Below, piece after piece: positions 1-7,728 of a DNA stretch of 36,630 nucleotides. The stretch is taken from positions 1 through 36,630 of the forward strand of contig DATFMP010000017.1 of NCBI GenBank assembly GCA_035266845.1. Direction: 5' to 3'. Every line of letters begins with the position of its first letter. The first letter of the stretch is position 1. Both the position numbers and the translations under genes were made by a program. This DNA comes from DATFMP01 sp035266845 (GTDB taxonomy: Bacteria; SAR324; JACQKK01). The notes beneath the pieces were generated by a model. That model had not been told where the DNA came from, did not search any database, and was given only the letters and a program-made list of their open reading frames with translations.

Positions 1-1032
1 GCGAAGACGCGCGGCGAGGAAGGCGCGCTGGAGGTGATCGAGGTGCCGGAACCGCAGGCCGGGCCGGGCGAGGTGCTGATCCGCCCCGTGGGCGGGGGCG
101 TCTGCGGTACGGACGTCTCCATCTACCATTGGTATCCGGGACTGGCGCGGGACTATCACCCCACCTGGCCGCTGATCCTGGGCCACGAGTCCGCCGGCAT
201 CGTGGAAGCCGTGGGCGCCAGCGTGAACGGTGTGGCGCCCGGTGCACTCGTCGCCGTGAATCCGCAGACGAGCTGTGGTGCCTGCTTTCACTGCAATCGC
301 GGGCGGACCTCGATCTGCGACCAGTATCGGGTGATGGGCTGCCACATCAACGGCGGCTGGGCCGAGCGCGTGGTCGTGCCTGCGACCAACGTGCACCCGG
401 TGCCCGTTGGCGTGGAGCCCACCGCCGCTCTGCTGGCCGAGCCCCTCACGGTGGCGGTGCACGGCGTGGTGGAGCGCGTGCGCGTGCAGGCGGGCGAGAC
501 CGTTCTCGTGCTGGGCGCCGGCACGATGGGCCTGCTGCACTTGCTGGTGGCGCAGGCCGTGGGGGCTGCGCGGGTAATCGTGGCGGGGCTCGCCGCGGAT
601 CGCGGCCGGTTGGCGCTGGCCGAGGAATTGGGCGCGATCTCGGTCAATCTGGAGTCGCAGTCGCTGGAGCGGGTCGTGCGGGGCGAGCGGGTCCACGGGG
701 CGGATGCCGCCTTCGACACCACGGGCCATGCGGAGGCATTGGCGGGCCTACTCGGTTCGGTCCGCAAAGGGGGACGCGTGGGGCTGATCGGCATCAACCA
801 TGATGCGGCGCCCTTCGATAGCCTGCCGGTGGTGTTGGGGGAACAGGAGTTGCTCGGTGTGCGCGCCTACTCGCGTACCACCTGGGATACCAGCGTGGCC
901 CTGCTGGTGCGGCTGGCGCCGGCGATGCAGCGACTCATCACGCACACGCTGCCGTTCTCCGAGGCCGGCGCGGCCATCGGGCTGATCGAACGTCGGGAGT
1001 GCATCAAGGTGGTGCTGCAGGCGGATGGATGA
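1..1032 (+). CDS. Zinc-dependent medium-chain alcohol/polyol dehydrogenase, 5'-truncated by the window edge
   Basis: This is an NAD(P)-dependent oxidoreductase of the medium-chain (MDR) family, related to sorbitol, threonine and galactitol-phosphate dehydrogenases. The frame is open from base 1, so the true start lies upstream; the GTG at position 34 is internal. Visible residues show the catalytic-zinc cysteine in GVCGTD (about residue 35), the GHE pair (about 62-63), four structural-zinc cysteines in a C-x2-C-x2-C-x7-C lobe (about 92-106) and the nucleotide-binding GAGTMG (about 172-177). It ends in TGA, just before a strong hairpin, and is convergent with the cytochrome-porin gene. The family is certain, but the substrate cannot be read from the sequence. 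A sugar alcohol, threonine or aromatic alcohol are all possible. Confidence 0.9.
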   Translation, partial: AKTRGEEGALEVIEVPEPQAGPGEVLIRPVGGGVCGTDVSIYHWYPGLARDYHPTWPLILGHESAGIVEAVGASVNGVAPGALVAVNPQTSCGACFHCNRGRTSICDQYRVMGCHINGGWAERVVVPATNVHPVPVGVEPTAALLAEPLTVAVHGVVERVRVQAGETVLVLGAGTMGLLHLLVAQAVGAARVIVAGLAADRGRLALAEELGAISVNLESQSLERVVRGERVHGADAAFDTTGHAEALAGLLGSVRKGGRVGLIGINHDAAPFDSLPVVLGEQELLGVRAYSRTTWDTSVALLVRLAPAMQRLITHTLPFSEAGAAIGLIERRECIKVVLQADG

Positions 1033-1082
1033 ACCTCAAGCCGCGCGCGCAGAGGCGCACGCGGCCGAGGCCTGAGGAGGCC

Positions 1083-1121
1083 CCGCCGCGGCCAAGCGGA
1101 GCAGCAACTTGGCCGCGGCGG
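1083..1121. terminator. Perfect 14-bp hairpin between convergent genes
   Basis: The left arm at 1083-1096 pairs perfectly with the right arm at 1108-1121 (core CGCCGCGGCCAAG / CTTGGCCGCGGCG) around an 11-base loop. It lies between the stop codons of two convergent genes, where a bidirectional terminator is expected. There is no T-run on either side, so it may instead stabilise 3' ends or need Rho. Confidence 0.55.
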
Positions 1122-1135
1122 AGTCGCCGCACGGA

Positions 1136-2464
1136 TCAGAACATGAACCACGCCAGCAGATAGATCGTGTTGGCGTCGCTCGCGCCGCTGCTGGCACCGT
1201 CCAGCTTGCTGTACTTCGTGTACTGTGCCGAGAAGCGGGTGTTCAGCCAGGGCGTGTAGTTCAGCTCCACCACCTCACCGGCGGAATCCGGCGCGCCGCC
1301 GTAGAGGTTGGTGTCGGAATCGCCGGTGATGCTGAACAGTTGCACGTTGGCGCCCCAGTTGTGCTGGTGCGTGAACGATCCGGTCAGCCGCGTGGTGGTC
1401 AGATTGTCCGTGGCGTTGCTGGCCGTGGAGCCCATCGAGGCCGCGCCCCATGTCTGCTTCTCCTTGAGGTACAGGCCCTTCACGCCGTAGATGTTGCCAC
1501 CGGATTCCAGTTGCAGTTGCGTGTCCAGGCCCGTATCCGCGTACTTGTCGGTCGGGGTCGTATCCACGAAGTTTCCGCCCGGCACCATCTTGGCGTTCAG
1601 GCTGAGCGCGCCGATCTCCCAACTGCTGTTGCCGAAGTCGCGCTCATAGGCCACGCGCATATAGGGCGCGTAGTTCTTGATCACCGCGTCGGGGGCGGAG
1701 CTGTCCAGCGGGACTTGCCCGTTGCCCACCTGGGCCGAGCGGTACAGGGTGTACTCGCCGTACAGCATGCCGCTGTCCATGTAGTAAGCCGCATAGCCGC
1801 CCACACCCGCGACCAATTGCGCCAGTCCGCCATCCAGCAGCGCTGCGGCAGAGGGCCCCGGGGCGATCTCGGTCGCGGCGAAGGGGAAGCCCCAGGCCGG
1901 CGTGCTGTTCCACAGGTCCTGCACGGTCGGGTTGTTGTTGATCGTCAGGCCGTAGACCAGGGTGTTGTCCCCGATCTGGGTCTTGTTGGCGGCCCGGATG
2001 TCCGTGTTGTCGATGGCAAAGCCGGCATCCACCATGCTGTAGGTGATCTGCGTGAAGGCCCCCATCATCGGGCTGATGCGTCCCGCATAGAACAGGCTCA
2101 GCTCCTGCGGCAGCAGGATGTCACCGTTCTGCGACGCATGCGTCGAGTCGACGGAGTCAGGCTGGGCTTTGGCGGTGCGGGTGTAGCCCACCTGCAGCAT
2201 GTACGACAGGGGCGGCGTGGCATTCAGCTCCAGCACGCCGTTGGGACCGGACACCGTGGCAGTGGTGGTCATCGTGTAGCCTTCCGCCTTGAAGTGGCGC
2301 CCGAAGGACGTCAGCTCAGGGAAGGACGTGTGGCACTGCTCACACGGCAGGCCGGTCTGCCGGGCAAAACTCGGGACAGCGTGCGCGGGGAGCGCACCCA
2401 TGGCCAAGCTAAGGCAGGCGGTGGCGAGAAAGGTGAGATAGCGCAGCAGCGATTGTGGTTTCAT
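1136..2464 (-). CDS. Monoheme cytochrome c / outer-membrane beta-barrel (porin-like) protein
   Basis: The 442-aa product has a clear Sec signal peptide, with cleavage likely after AHA near residue 29. A single covalent-heme motif CEQCH follows at residues 41-45. The rest is a long glycine-, asparagine- and tyrosine-rich stretch of alternating polar and aromatic residues, as in outer-membrane beta barrels. It ends in LLAWFMF, with the terminal phenylalanine expected for insertion by the BAM machinery. I infer a heme-bearing outer-membrane barrel, perhaps for electron or solute passage. The short heme segment directly after the signal peptide resembles a family seen in proteobacteria with FARQTG..C..CH openings. 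The start is supported by AGGAGA about 8 bases upstream. An FNR-like box lies about 140 bases upstream, which suggests low-oxygen control. The exact substrate or partner is unknown. Confidence 0.75.
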   Translation of the reverse strand: MKPQSLLRYLTFLATACLSLAMGALPAHAVPSFARQTGLPCEQCHTSFPELTSFGRHFKAEGYTMTTTATVSGPNGVLELNATPPLSYMLQVGYTRTAKAQPDSVDSTHASQNGDILLPQELSLFYAGRISPMMGAFTQITYSMVDAGFAIDNTDIRAANKTQIGDNTLVYGLTINNNPTVQDLWNSTPAWGFPFAATEIAPGPSAAALLDGGLAQLVAGVGGYAAYYMDSGMLYGEYTLYRSAQVGNGQVPLDSSAPDAVIKNYAPYMRVAYERDFGNSSWEIGALSLNAKMVPGGNFVDTTPTDKYADTGLDTQLQLESGGNIYGVKGLYLKEKQTWGAASMGSTASNATDNLTTTRLTGSFTHQHNWGANVQLFSITGDSDTNLYGGAPDSAGEVVELNYTPWLNTRFSAQYTKYSKLDGASSGASDANTIYLLAWFMF

Positions 2465-2598
2465 CCGTACGTCTCCTCATCGGCTCTCCTTTTTCTCGTT
2501 TTTTGGATCGGTCAGCCGCCCCTTCCGCAAAGGGCGACCGTTCGCTGCAGGGGTCAGTTAACCCTGCGTTCACGCTACGCCAAAATTGGCCGCTTCCC

Positions 2599-2612
2599 TT
2601 GATCTACGTCAA
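2599..2612 (-). promoter_or_regulatory. FNR/ANR-type binding site upstream of the cytochrome-porin gene
   Basis: TTGATCTACGTCAA matches the FNR/ANR/DNR consensus TTGAT-N4-ATCAA with one mismatch. It sits 135-148 bases ahead of the start at 2464, and the only gene it can serve by position is the leftward cytochrome-porin. If it acts at -41.5, the start of transcription would fall near 2564. A weak -10 (TAGCGT on the minus strand) lies at about 2573-2578. Confidence 0.55.
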
Positions 2613-2703
2613 ATCTGGAGGGATAAACGTCAATTTCGAACGATTCAATGCGGTACGACCCAAGGATCGCACCGGTTCCGGCAGCCGCAAAGCGGGGGGG
2701 TTG

Positions 2704-3870
2704 CTAACGCTGGACGAAGCTGCGTCCGATGAACTGGCGGTGCACTTGGCTGGTGCCTTCCCAGATTTGCGTGATCTTCGCGTCGCGCAACAGGCGTTCC
2801 ACCCGGTACTCGCGGATGTAGCCGTAGCCACCGTGCAACTGCACGGCCTCCGTGGCGATGCGCATGGCCAGATCGCCGGCACGCAGCTTGAGCATGGAGG
2901 CCTCCACGCCCATGTCGCGTTCGCCGGCGTCCACCAACCGCGCCACATGCCACAGCCAAGCCTCGCATTGCGCCAGCTCGGTCGCAAGGTCCGCCAGCAG
3001 AAACTGCACGCCCTGGTACTCCACTACGCGCCGGCCGCCCTGGCGCCGCTCGTTGATGTAGGCCACGGCGTCCTCGAAGGCCGCGCGGGCGATGCCCAGC
3101 GCATGGGCGGCCACGGACGGGCGCGACAGGTTCAGCGAGGCCAGCAGCAGGCGCAGGCCTTGGCCCGGTTCGCCCAGCAGGTTGGCCCGGGGTACGCGAC
3201 AGCCCTCGAAGCGCAGGGCCGTGGTGCTGGAGGCCCGGTGCCCCATCTTGTCTTCCTTGCGGCCGGAGCTCAGGCCCGGGGTGCCCTTCTCGATGTACAG
3301 CGCGGAGATGGCTTCCTTGCCGTCGCCCAACTCGCTCCACTTGCCGAAGACCAGGTACAGGTCCGCCACGTCCCCGTTGGTGATGAAGGTCTTGGCCCCC
3401 TCCACCATGATCGTATCCCCGTCCGGCGTGAAGCGCGTCGTCATGCCGGTGGCGTCCGAGCCCACTGCGGGCTCCGTGATCACCAGCGCCGCCAGCCCGC
3501 CGCTCAGGATCACCGGCAGCAGTCGCGCCTGCTGCTCCGGCGTCCCGTACTCCAGCAGGGGCTTGATGGCGTGGAAGACCGTGGCCCAGATGATACCCGT
3601 CGAGGCGCAGGCCGCGCTGATCTCCCGCACGCAGGCCAGGTAGGCGCTGTAGGAGAGCTCCGCACCGCCCAGCGCTTCGGGGATGAAGATGCCGTTCAGG
3701 CCCAGCTCGCGCAGTGCCTGCACGTTTTCCCAGGGAAACTCGCTGGCGGCGTCGTAGCGGGCGGCACTGGCTGCGATCTGTTCGCGCGAGACGCGGCGCA
3801 CGCTGTCCAGCAGCAGGCGCTCCTCGTCCGAGAGCGCAGGGATGGCGTCGATGCGGCGGAAGACCTCCAT
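2704..3870 (-). CDS. Acyl-CoA dehydrogenase
   Basis: The 388-aa FAD enzyme introduces an alpha,beta double bond into an acyl-CoA, passing electrons to ETF. The length and the whole order of the family are present: an N-terminal helical domain, the ITEPAVGSD FAD/substrate segment, the KTFITNG beta-domain segment, and a C-terminal helical domain with LHGGYGYI and IWEGTSQ. The glutamate of IWEGT (about residue 371) is at the position of the catalytic base in short- and medium-chain members. The ATG at 3870 is chosen because it starts the conserved fold and lies 20 bases after the upstream dehydrogenase gene; the same frame stays open further upstream but that part is out-of-frame reading of the neighbour. 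In this operon it probably acts on the CoA ester made by the ligase at 5519-7177. Chain length or cyclic specificity is not determinable. Confidence 0.93.
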   Translation of the reverse strand: MEVFRRIDAIPALSDEERLLLDSVRRVSREQIAASAARYDAASEFPWENVQALRELGLNGIFIPEALGGAELSYSAYLACVREISAACASTGIIWATVFHAIKPLLEYGTPEQQARLLPVILSGGLAALVITEPAVGSDATGMTTRFTPDGDTIMVEGAKTFITNGDVADLYLVFGKWSELGDGKEAISALYIEKGTPGLSSGRKEDKMGHRASSTTALRFEGCRVPRANLLGEPGQGLRLLLASLNLSRPSVAAHALGIARAAFEDAVAYINERRQGGRRVVEYQGVQFLLADLATELAQCEAWLWHVARLVDAGERDMGVEASMLKLRAGDLAMRIATEAVQLHGGYGYIREYRVERLLRDAKITQIWEGTSQVHRQFIGRSFVQR

Positions 3871-3890
3871 GGTGTCCTGGGGACTCGGGT

Positions 3891-4658
3891 TCAGTGTGCG
3901 ATGCCCTGTGCGCCGTCGATGTAAATTGTCTCGCCGGTGAGGAAGGTCAGGTCTTCCGCATACAGCACGGCGATGAGGCGGGCCACCTCCTCCGGTGTGC
4001 CCGTGCGCCCCACCGGGATGCGCGGCAGCAGGTAGTCCTGCACGCTGGGGCGGCGCAGAAAGTCGCGGTTCAGGTTCGTCTCGATGTAGCCCGGTGCCAC
4101 GTTCAGCACGCGGATGCCCTCCGCTGCCCACTCCACCGCGAGGCAGCGCGTGATTCCGGCCACAGCCGCCTTGGAAGCCGTGTAGGCCAGGTTGCGCGTG
4201 ATGCCCAGGTGGTCGAAGAACGAGCCCATGTTTACAATGAGCCCGCCGCCCCGCGCCTTCAGATGCGGGTAGGCCTCGCGGCAGGCCACGAACAGCGCCG
4301 TCACGTTCGTCTCCAGCACGCGCCGCAACTCGGCCGTCGGCAGCTCGGCGCTGGCCCCGTGCGAATGGAAGCCCGCGTTGTTGATCAGCCCGCGCAGGCC
4401 GCCCGAGCCCTGTGCCGCTTCCGCCAGGGCCTGCTTCAGGGCCGCCTCGTCCGTCACGTCGCAGCGGATGGCCCGCAGCCGGGGCGTCAGCTCCGGGGGC
4501 ACGTCGCCCTCCTCGATGCCCTGGCCCGCGCGCGTGAGACAGGCCACGGAGAAGCCGCGCTGCGCCAGCTCCAGCGCCACAGCGGCACCGATGCCGCGGC
4601 TGGCGCCGGTAATGGCGATGCAACCCGTGCCGGGTGGCTCTCGTTCGGGCGGGGTCAT
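3891..4658 (-). CDS. Short-chain dehydrogenase/reductase (SDR), FabG-like
   Basis: The 255-aa product is a classical SDR. It has the Rossmann motif TGASRGIG at 17-24, NNAG at 93-96, the catalytic serine in NMGS (S146), and the YTASK catalytic pair Y159/K163, followed by the PGYIETN segment. The length is typical. The ATG at 4658 is preferred: upstream in-frame residues are proline/arginine-rich and unlike SDRs. It probably interconverts a hydroxyacyl-CoA and ketoacyl-CoA in the same pathway as the adjacent acyl-CoA dehydrogenase (20-base gap). Its size would also fit a 2-hydroxycyclohexanecarboxyl-CoA dehydrogenase, but the sequence alone does not decide this. Confidence 0.9.
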   Translation of the reverse strand: MTPPEREPPGTGCIAITGASRGIGAAVALELAQRGFSVACLTRAGQGIEEGDVPPELTPRLRAIRCDVTDEAALKQALAEAAQGSGGLRGLINNAGFHSHGASAELPTAELRRVLETNVTALFVACREAYPHLKARGGGLIVNMGSFFDHLGITRNLAYTASKAAVAGITRCLAVEWAAEGIRVLNVAPGYIETNLNRDFLRRPSVQDYLLPRIPVGRTGTPEEVARLIAVLYAEDLTFLTGETIYIDGAQGIAH

Positions 4659-4713
4659 GGGCGTGGTCGTTGGCAAGGGCTGAGCGCTGCCGGGGTGCTG
4701 CGCAAAGACCCGC

Positions 4714-5427
4714 TCAGAGGCAAGGCGCCAGCGCATAGAGCAGTTGGTAGTCGGCCACCTGCACCGGGCCCTCCGCGCCAAGGCCGGTCAGCCGCTCCGC
4801 CGACAGCGCCGATGCGCACGCGTTGTCCAGGGGCGCGGTGAATTCGGCTTCCAGCAGGATGACGAAGGTGGCCGTGGCGTCCGGCCCGCGCAGTTTCGTC
4901 TCGGCCGTCTGGGTAGCCGGCTGCGTCGCGGGGGCATCCGCCCGCACCATCAGCCGCACGCGCAGCACACCCTCCGCACCGGCCAGCTCGCGTTCCACCA
5001 GCGTCCGCAGTCCCTCGCGCAGGGCCTCGCGCCTTCCCGCGGCGGGCTCGATCCGCAGCGTGCGCACAATGCCGGCCGCGCCGCGTCCGTGGCTCGCCAG
5101 CACCGTGCCCACGAAGCGCACGGTGTTGCGGAAGTGCGGCATCACACGCTGGGTCCACGGGGTAGGGTCATCAAGGCGCGCCTTGTAGGCGGGCGACGAG
5201 AGCACGGCTGCGTCGTCGGTGTCATAGGCCGCGAAATAGCGCGGCACGTCCGGCGACGTGCCCTCCACCGCCGCGTAGCGGCAGCCGGAGCGGAAGCCCG
5301 GCACGCCTACGCGCTCGATGAGGTGCTGTCCGCTGTACCATGCGTTGAAGTCCGCCTCCCCCGCGGGGTCGGCGTCGGTCCACACGGCCAGTAGGCCGCG
5401 GGCGCTCGCAATCGGTTGTTCGCTCAT
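4714..5427 (-). CDS. Two-domain dimeric alpha/beta-barrel (EthD-like) protein of unknown role
   Basis: The 237-aa protein starts MSEQPIASARG at the ATG at 5427; the 43 in-frame residues upstream are arginine-rich and unlikely to be coding. The first half (LLAVWTDADP, FNAWYSGQHLIERVGVPGF, then a RYAA..YFAAYD strand pair) resembles the small ferredoxin-like alpha/beta-barrel proteins of the EthD/DUF4286 type. The second half has a similar strand-helix-strand plan without the FNAWY motif, so this looks like a tandem pair of such domains. It lies between the ligase (91-base gap) and the SDR (55-base gap) in the same leftward operon, so a role in that pathway is likely. No catalytic residues can be named. 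Confidence 0.7.
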   Translation of the reverse strand: MSEQPIASARGLLAVWTDADPAGEADFNAWYSGQHLIERVGVPGFRSGCRYAAVEGTSPDVPRYFAAYDTDDAAVLSSPAYKARLDDPTPWTQRVMPHFRNTVRFVGTVLASHGRGAAGIVRTLRIEPAAGRREALREGLRTLVERELAGAEGVLRVRLMVRADAPATQPATQTAETKLRGPDATATFVILLEAEFTAPLDNACASALSAERLTGLGAEGPVQVADYQLLYALAPCL

Positions 5428-5518
5428 GGCTGCACGGTAGCCGCACGCCCCACGGCGGGTCAAGCGTCGCCATGGGGGCCCACGCCGCCTGGCATAGCGC
5501 GGGGCGCCAGGGTGCTGC

Positions 5519-7177
5519 TCAGACGGCATCGGGCTTGAGGCCGGTGGCCATCTCACGCAGGCGGAATTTCTGGATCTTACCCGAGGCCGTGCGGGGCATC
5601 TCCGGGAGCACCTCCAGCCGCTCGGGGAAGTATTGGCGGGCCATGCGCTCGGATTCGAGGAAAGACACCATCTCCGGCAACGTCAGCGCCTGACCCTCCC
5701 GCAGGGTGACGAACGCGCAGCCGCGCTCGCCGAGGCGCTCATCGGGCATGCCCACGATGGCGACGTCCTGGATGGCCGGGTGGCGGTACAGCACGCCCTC
5801 CACCTCCACCACGGGCACGTTCTCGCCGCCGCGGATGAGGATGTCCTTGGCACGGCCGGAAATGCGGATGTACCCATCCTTATCCATGCGCGCCAGATCG
5901 CCCGTATTGAACCAACCTTCGGCGTCCGTATCGAAGCGATCGGGCCGCTTCAGGTAGCCCACGAAGTTGCACATGCCGCGGGCCTGCAGGCGGCCCTCCT
6001 CGCCAGGGGGCAGGGGGCGGCCCTCTCCGTCCACCACGCGCACCTCCATGCCGGGAATGGGCGCGCCGTCCGTCTCGAACACCTTCTCCGGCGGGTCGTC
6101 CAGCCGCGCGCAGGTAGCTGCGCCGTTCTCCGTCATGCCCCACGCGGAGACGATGTGTGCGCCCAGCCGCTCGCGCGCCCGTTGCACGAGCACCCGCGGA
6201 ATGGGGGCCCCGGCCGTCACGAAGACGTGCAGAGTGGAAAGGTCGCGCTGCTCTGCCATGGGGCTGTCCGTCAGGTCGGCCACGAAGGGCGTGGAGCCCA
6301 TGGTGAACGTGGCGCCTTCGTCCTGGATCAGGGTCGCGGCCTCAGCCGGGTTCCAGATGTCCATCAGCACGCTCTTGGTGCCCAGCACGATTGGCATCAG
6401 CATGCCGTAGAGAAAGCCTGTCTGGTGCGCCAGCGGTGAGCCCATCAGCATCACGTCCTGCCCGGTCATGCCCAGCACGCCGATGATGGAGAGCAGGTTG
6501 CCCAGCAGCGTGTTGGGCGTGTGCATCACGCCTTTGGGCTCCCCCGTGGTGCCGGAGGTGTATTGCAGTTGTGTGACGTCGTTGGGACCGGCCCGGCGCT
6601 TGGCAAATAGCGCCGGGCCGTCCTGCTCGTCCTCCCAGCGTCGCGTGAGCAGGGCTTCCTCGAAGGAGCCTTCCGGCCGCTCCTCGATCACCAGCACGTG
6701 GCGCAGGGCCGGCAGCTCGCCGCGCAGCTCCTCCACCATCTGCGGATAGTTGAAGCCCCGGAACTGCCGGGGCACCACCACCACCTTGGCCTCCGCAAAG
6801 CCCAGCATGAAGCGCAGCTCGCGGTGCCGGAAGATGTGCATCATGGGATTGGCCACCGCGCCGATGCGCGCACAGGCCAGGTACAGCGCGGTGAACTGCC
6901 ACCAGTTGGGCAACTGGAATGCCACCACGTCGCCCGGCTCCACGCCCAGGGCGGCCAGACCCAGCGCCATACGGTCCACGCGCCGCGCGAGCTGGCGGTA
7001 GGAAAGCGTGGTGGATCGGCCGGACATGGAGTTGTGATCCACGATGGCCACCTGATCGGGGCGCTGCGCGACCGCCTCATCCAAATAGTCGGTGACGAGG
7101 CGATCCGGCCACAGCTTCGTGTGGCGCATCTCGCGCAGGCGCTCCTCCGGAATAATCGGATCCATGATGCTTCCCAT
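5519..7177 (-). CDS. Acyl-CoA ligase, cyclohexanecarboxylate-CoA ligase type (AMP-binding)
   Basis: The 552-aa ANL-superfamily enzyme activates a carboxylate with ATP and CoA via an acyl-adenylate. Visible motifs are YTSGTTGEPKG (206-216), WGMTENG, FNTGDL followed by GRAKDILIRGGENV (the hinge), and the C-terminal PRTASGK with the adenylating lysine at about 534. Length and motif wording resemble cyclohexanecarboxylate-CoA ligases; a medium-chain or aryl acid is possible. The ATG at 7177 is chosen over the upstream in-frame start at 7210 because AGGAGAG lies about 6 bases before it. It is the first gene of the leftward set ligase, EthD-like, SDR, acyl-CoA dehydrogenase, and so probably feeds that beta-oxidation-like pathway. 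Confidence 0.88.
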   Translation of the reverse strand: MGSIMDPIIPEERLREMRHTKLWPDRLVTDYLDEAVAQRPDQVAIVDHNSMSGRSTTLSYRQLARRVDRMALGLAALGVEPGDVVAFQLPNWWQFTALYLACARIGAVANPMMHIFRHRELRFMLGFAEAKVVVVPRQFRGFNYPQMVEELRGELPALRHVLVIEERPEGSFEEALLTRRWEDEQDGPALFAKRRAGPNDVTQLQYTSGTTGEPKGVMHTPNTLLGNLLSIIGVLGMTGQDVMLMGSPLAHQTGFLYGMLMPIVLGTKSVLMDIWNPAEAATLIQDEGATFTMGSTPFVADLTDSPMAEQRDLSTLHVFVTAGAPIPRVLVQRARERLGAHIVSAWGMTENGAATCARLDDPPEKVFETDGAPIPGMEVRVVDGEGRPLPPGEEGRLQARGMCNFVGYLKRPDRFDTDAEGWFNTGDLARMDKDGYIRISGRAKDILIRGGENVPVVEVEGVLYRHPAIQDVAIVGMPDERLGERGCAFVTLREGQALTLPEMVSFLESERMARQYFPERLEVLPEMPRTASGKIQKFRLREMATGLKPDAV

Positions 7178-7450
7178 TGTTGCTCTCCTGGCTGCTGCTG
7201 GCTGACCCATCCGTGCGACGAGGCTCCCCCAGGGGCCACGTCGCTCCGCCGCCCGCCGCGTCCTTCACGCGGCGAGTGCGTTGTCCCCTTGCGGGGCGAT
7301 TCAAACACCCGGGGCCGCCCGAATCAAGCCCGGACTCGCGGTCGGGCGCGGGACCGCTGCTGCCGACCTGTGCCGCGAGCGGTTGTGTTGACCGTCGTCA
7401 TGGCGATAAAGTGAGGCCCTCAACCCGTAGGCGGGTCGCCGCTTCGCCGG

Positions 7451-7470
7451 GCACGGGAACAACCCCGTGC
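7451..7470. repeat. Inverted repeat GCACGGG-N6-CCCGTGC, possible operator
   Basis: GCACGGG at 7451-7457 and CCCGTGC at 7464-7470 form a perfect 7-bp inverted repeat with a 6-base spacer (AACAAC). It sits mid-gap between divergent operons, the expected place for a shared operator. No T-run follows, so it is less likely a terminator. Confidence 0.4.
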
Positions 7471-7713
7471 TGGGATCGTCGGGGCCCCGGAGGGTTGATT
7501 CTTGGTTGGATTCCCCCTGCACTGCCGGTACTCTTGCCCGTGGCTGGGGGCCTGCGGAATCTGTGTGTATGACGAGCACTCTGCGTTGGCAAGCGGGCCT
7601 TCGACGCGTAGTGACCAGCGTGGTCGGTGGCGCAGGCTCTGGCGGCAGTGATGGCCGGGGCGGCGCGGACGGTGCAGCGGAGTGCCGCCTATCGTGGGCG
7701 GCTGGATGAGTGC

Positions 7714-7721
7714 AAAGGAGA
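7714..7721 (+). promoter_or_regulatory. Ribosome binding site that decides the iorA start
   Basis: AAAGGAGA lies 7 bases before the GTG at 7729. The frame is open further upstream to 7627 but no comparable site precedes any earlier start codon, so the GTG is preferred. Confidence 0.6.
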
Positions 7722-7728
7722 CAACGGG

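Larger units (their letters stand above)
7178..7728. other. Divergent intergenic region between the ligase operon and iorAB
   Basis: This 551-base gap separates two divergent operons and should hold both promoters. I see a perfect 7-bp inverted repeat at 7451-7470 and a weak promoter-like pair (TTGTGT at 7383-7388 and TAAAGT at 7407-7412, 18-base spacer, + strand). Open frames across it have no recognisable protein and no ribosome site. No regulator gene is present. Confidence 0.5.

Noticed and set aside
3871..4623. In-frame upstream extension of the acyl-CoA dehydrogenase to 639 codons
   Set aside because: The extra residues are an out-of-frame reading of the SDR gene. The dehydrogenase fold begins at the ATG at 3870.
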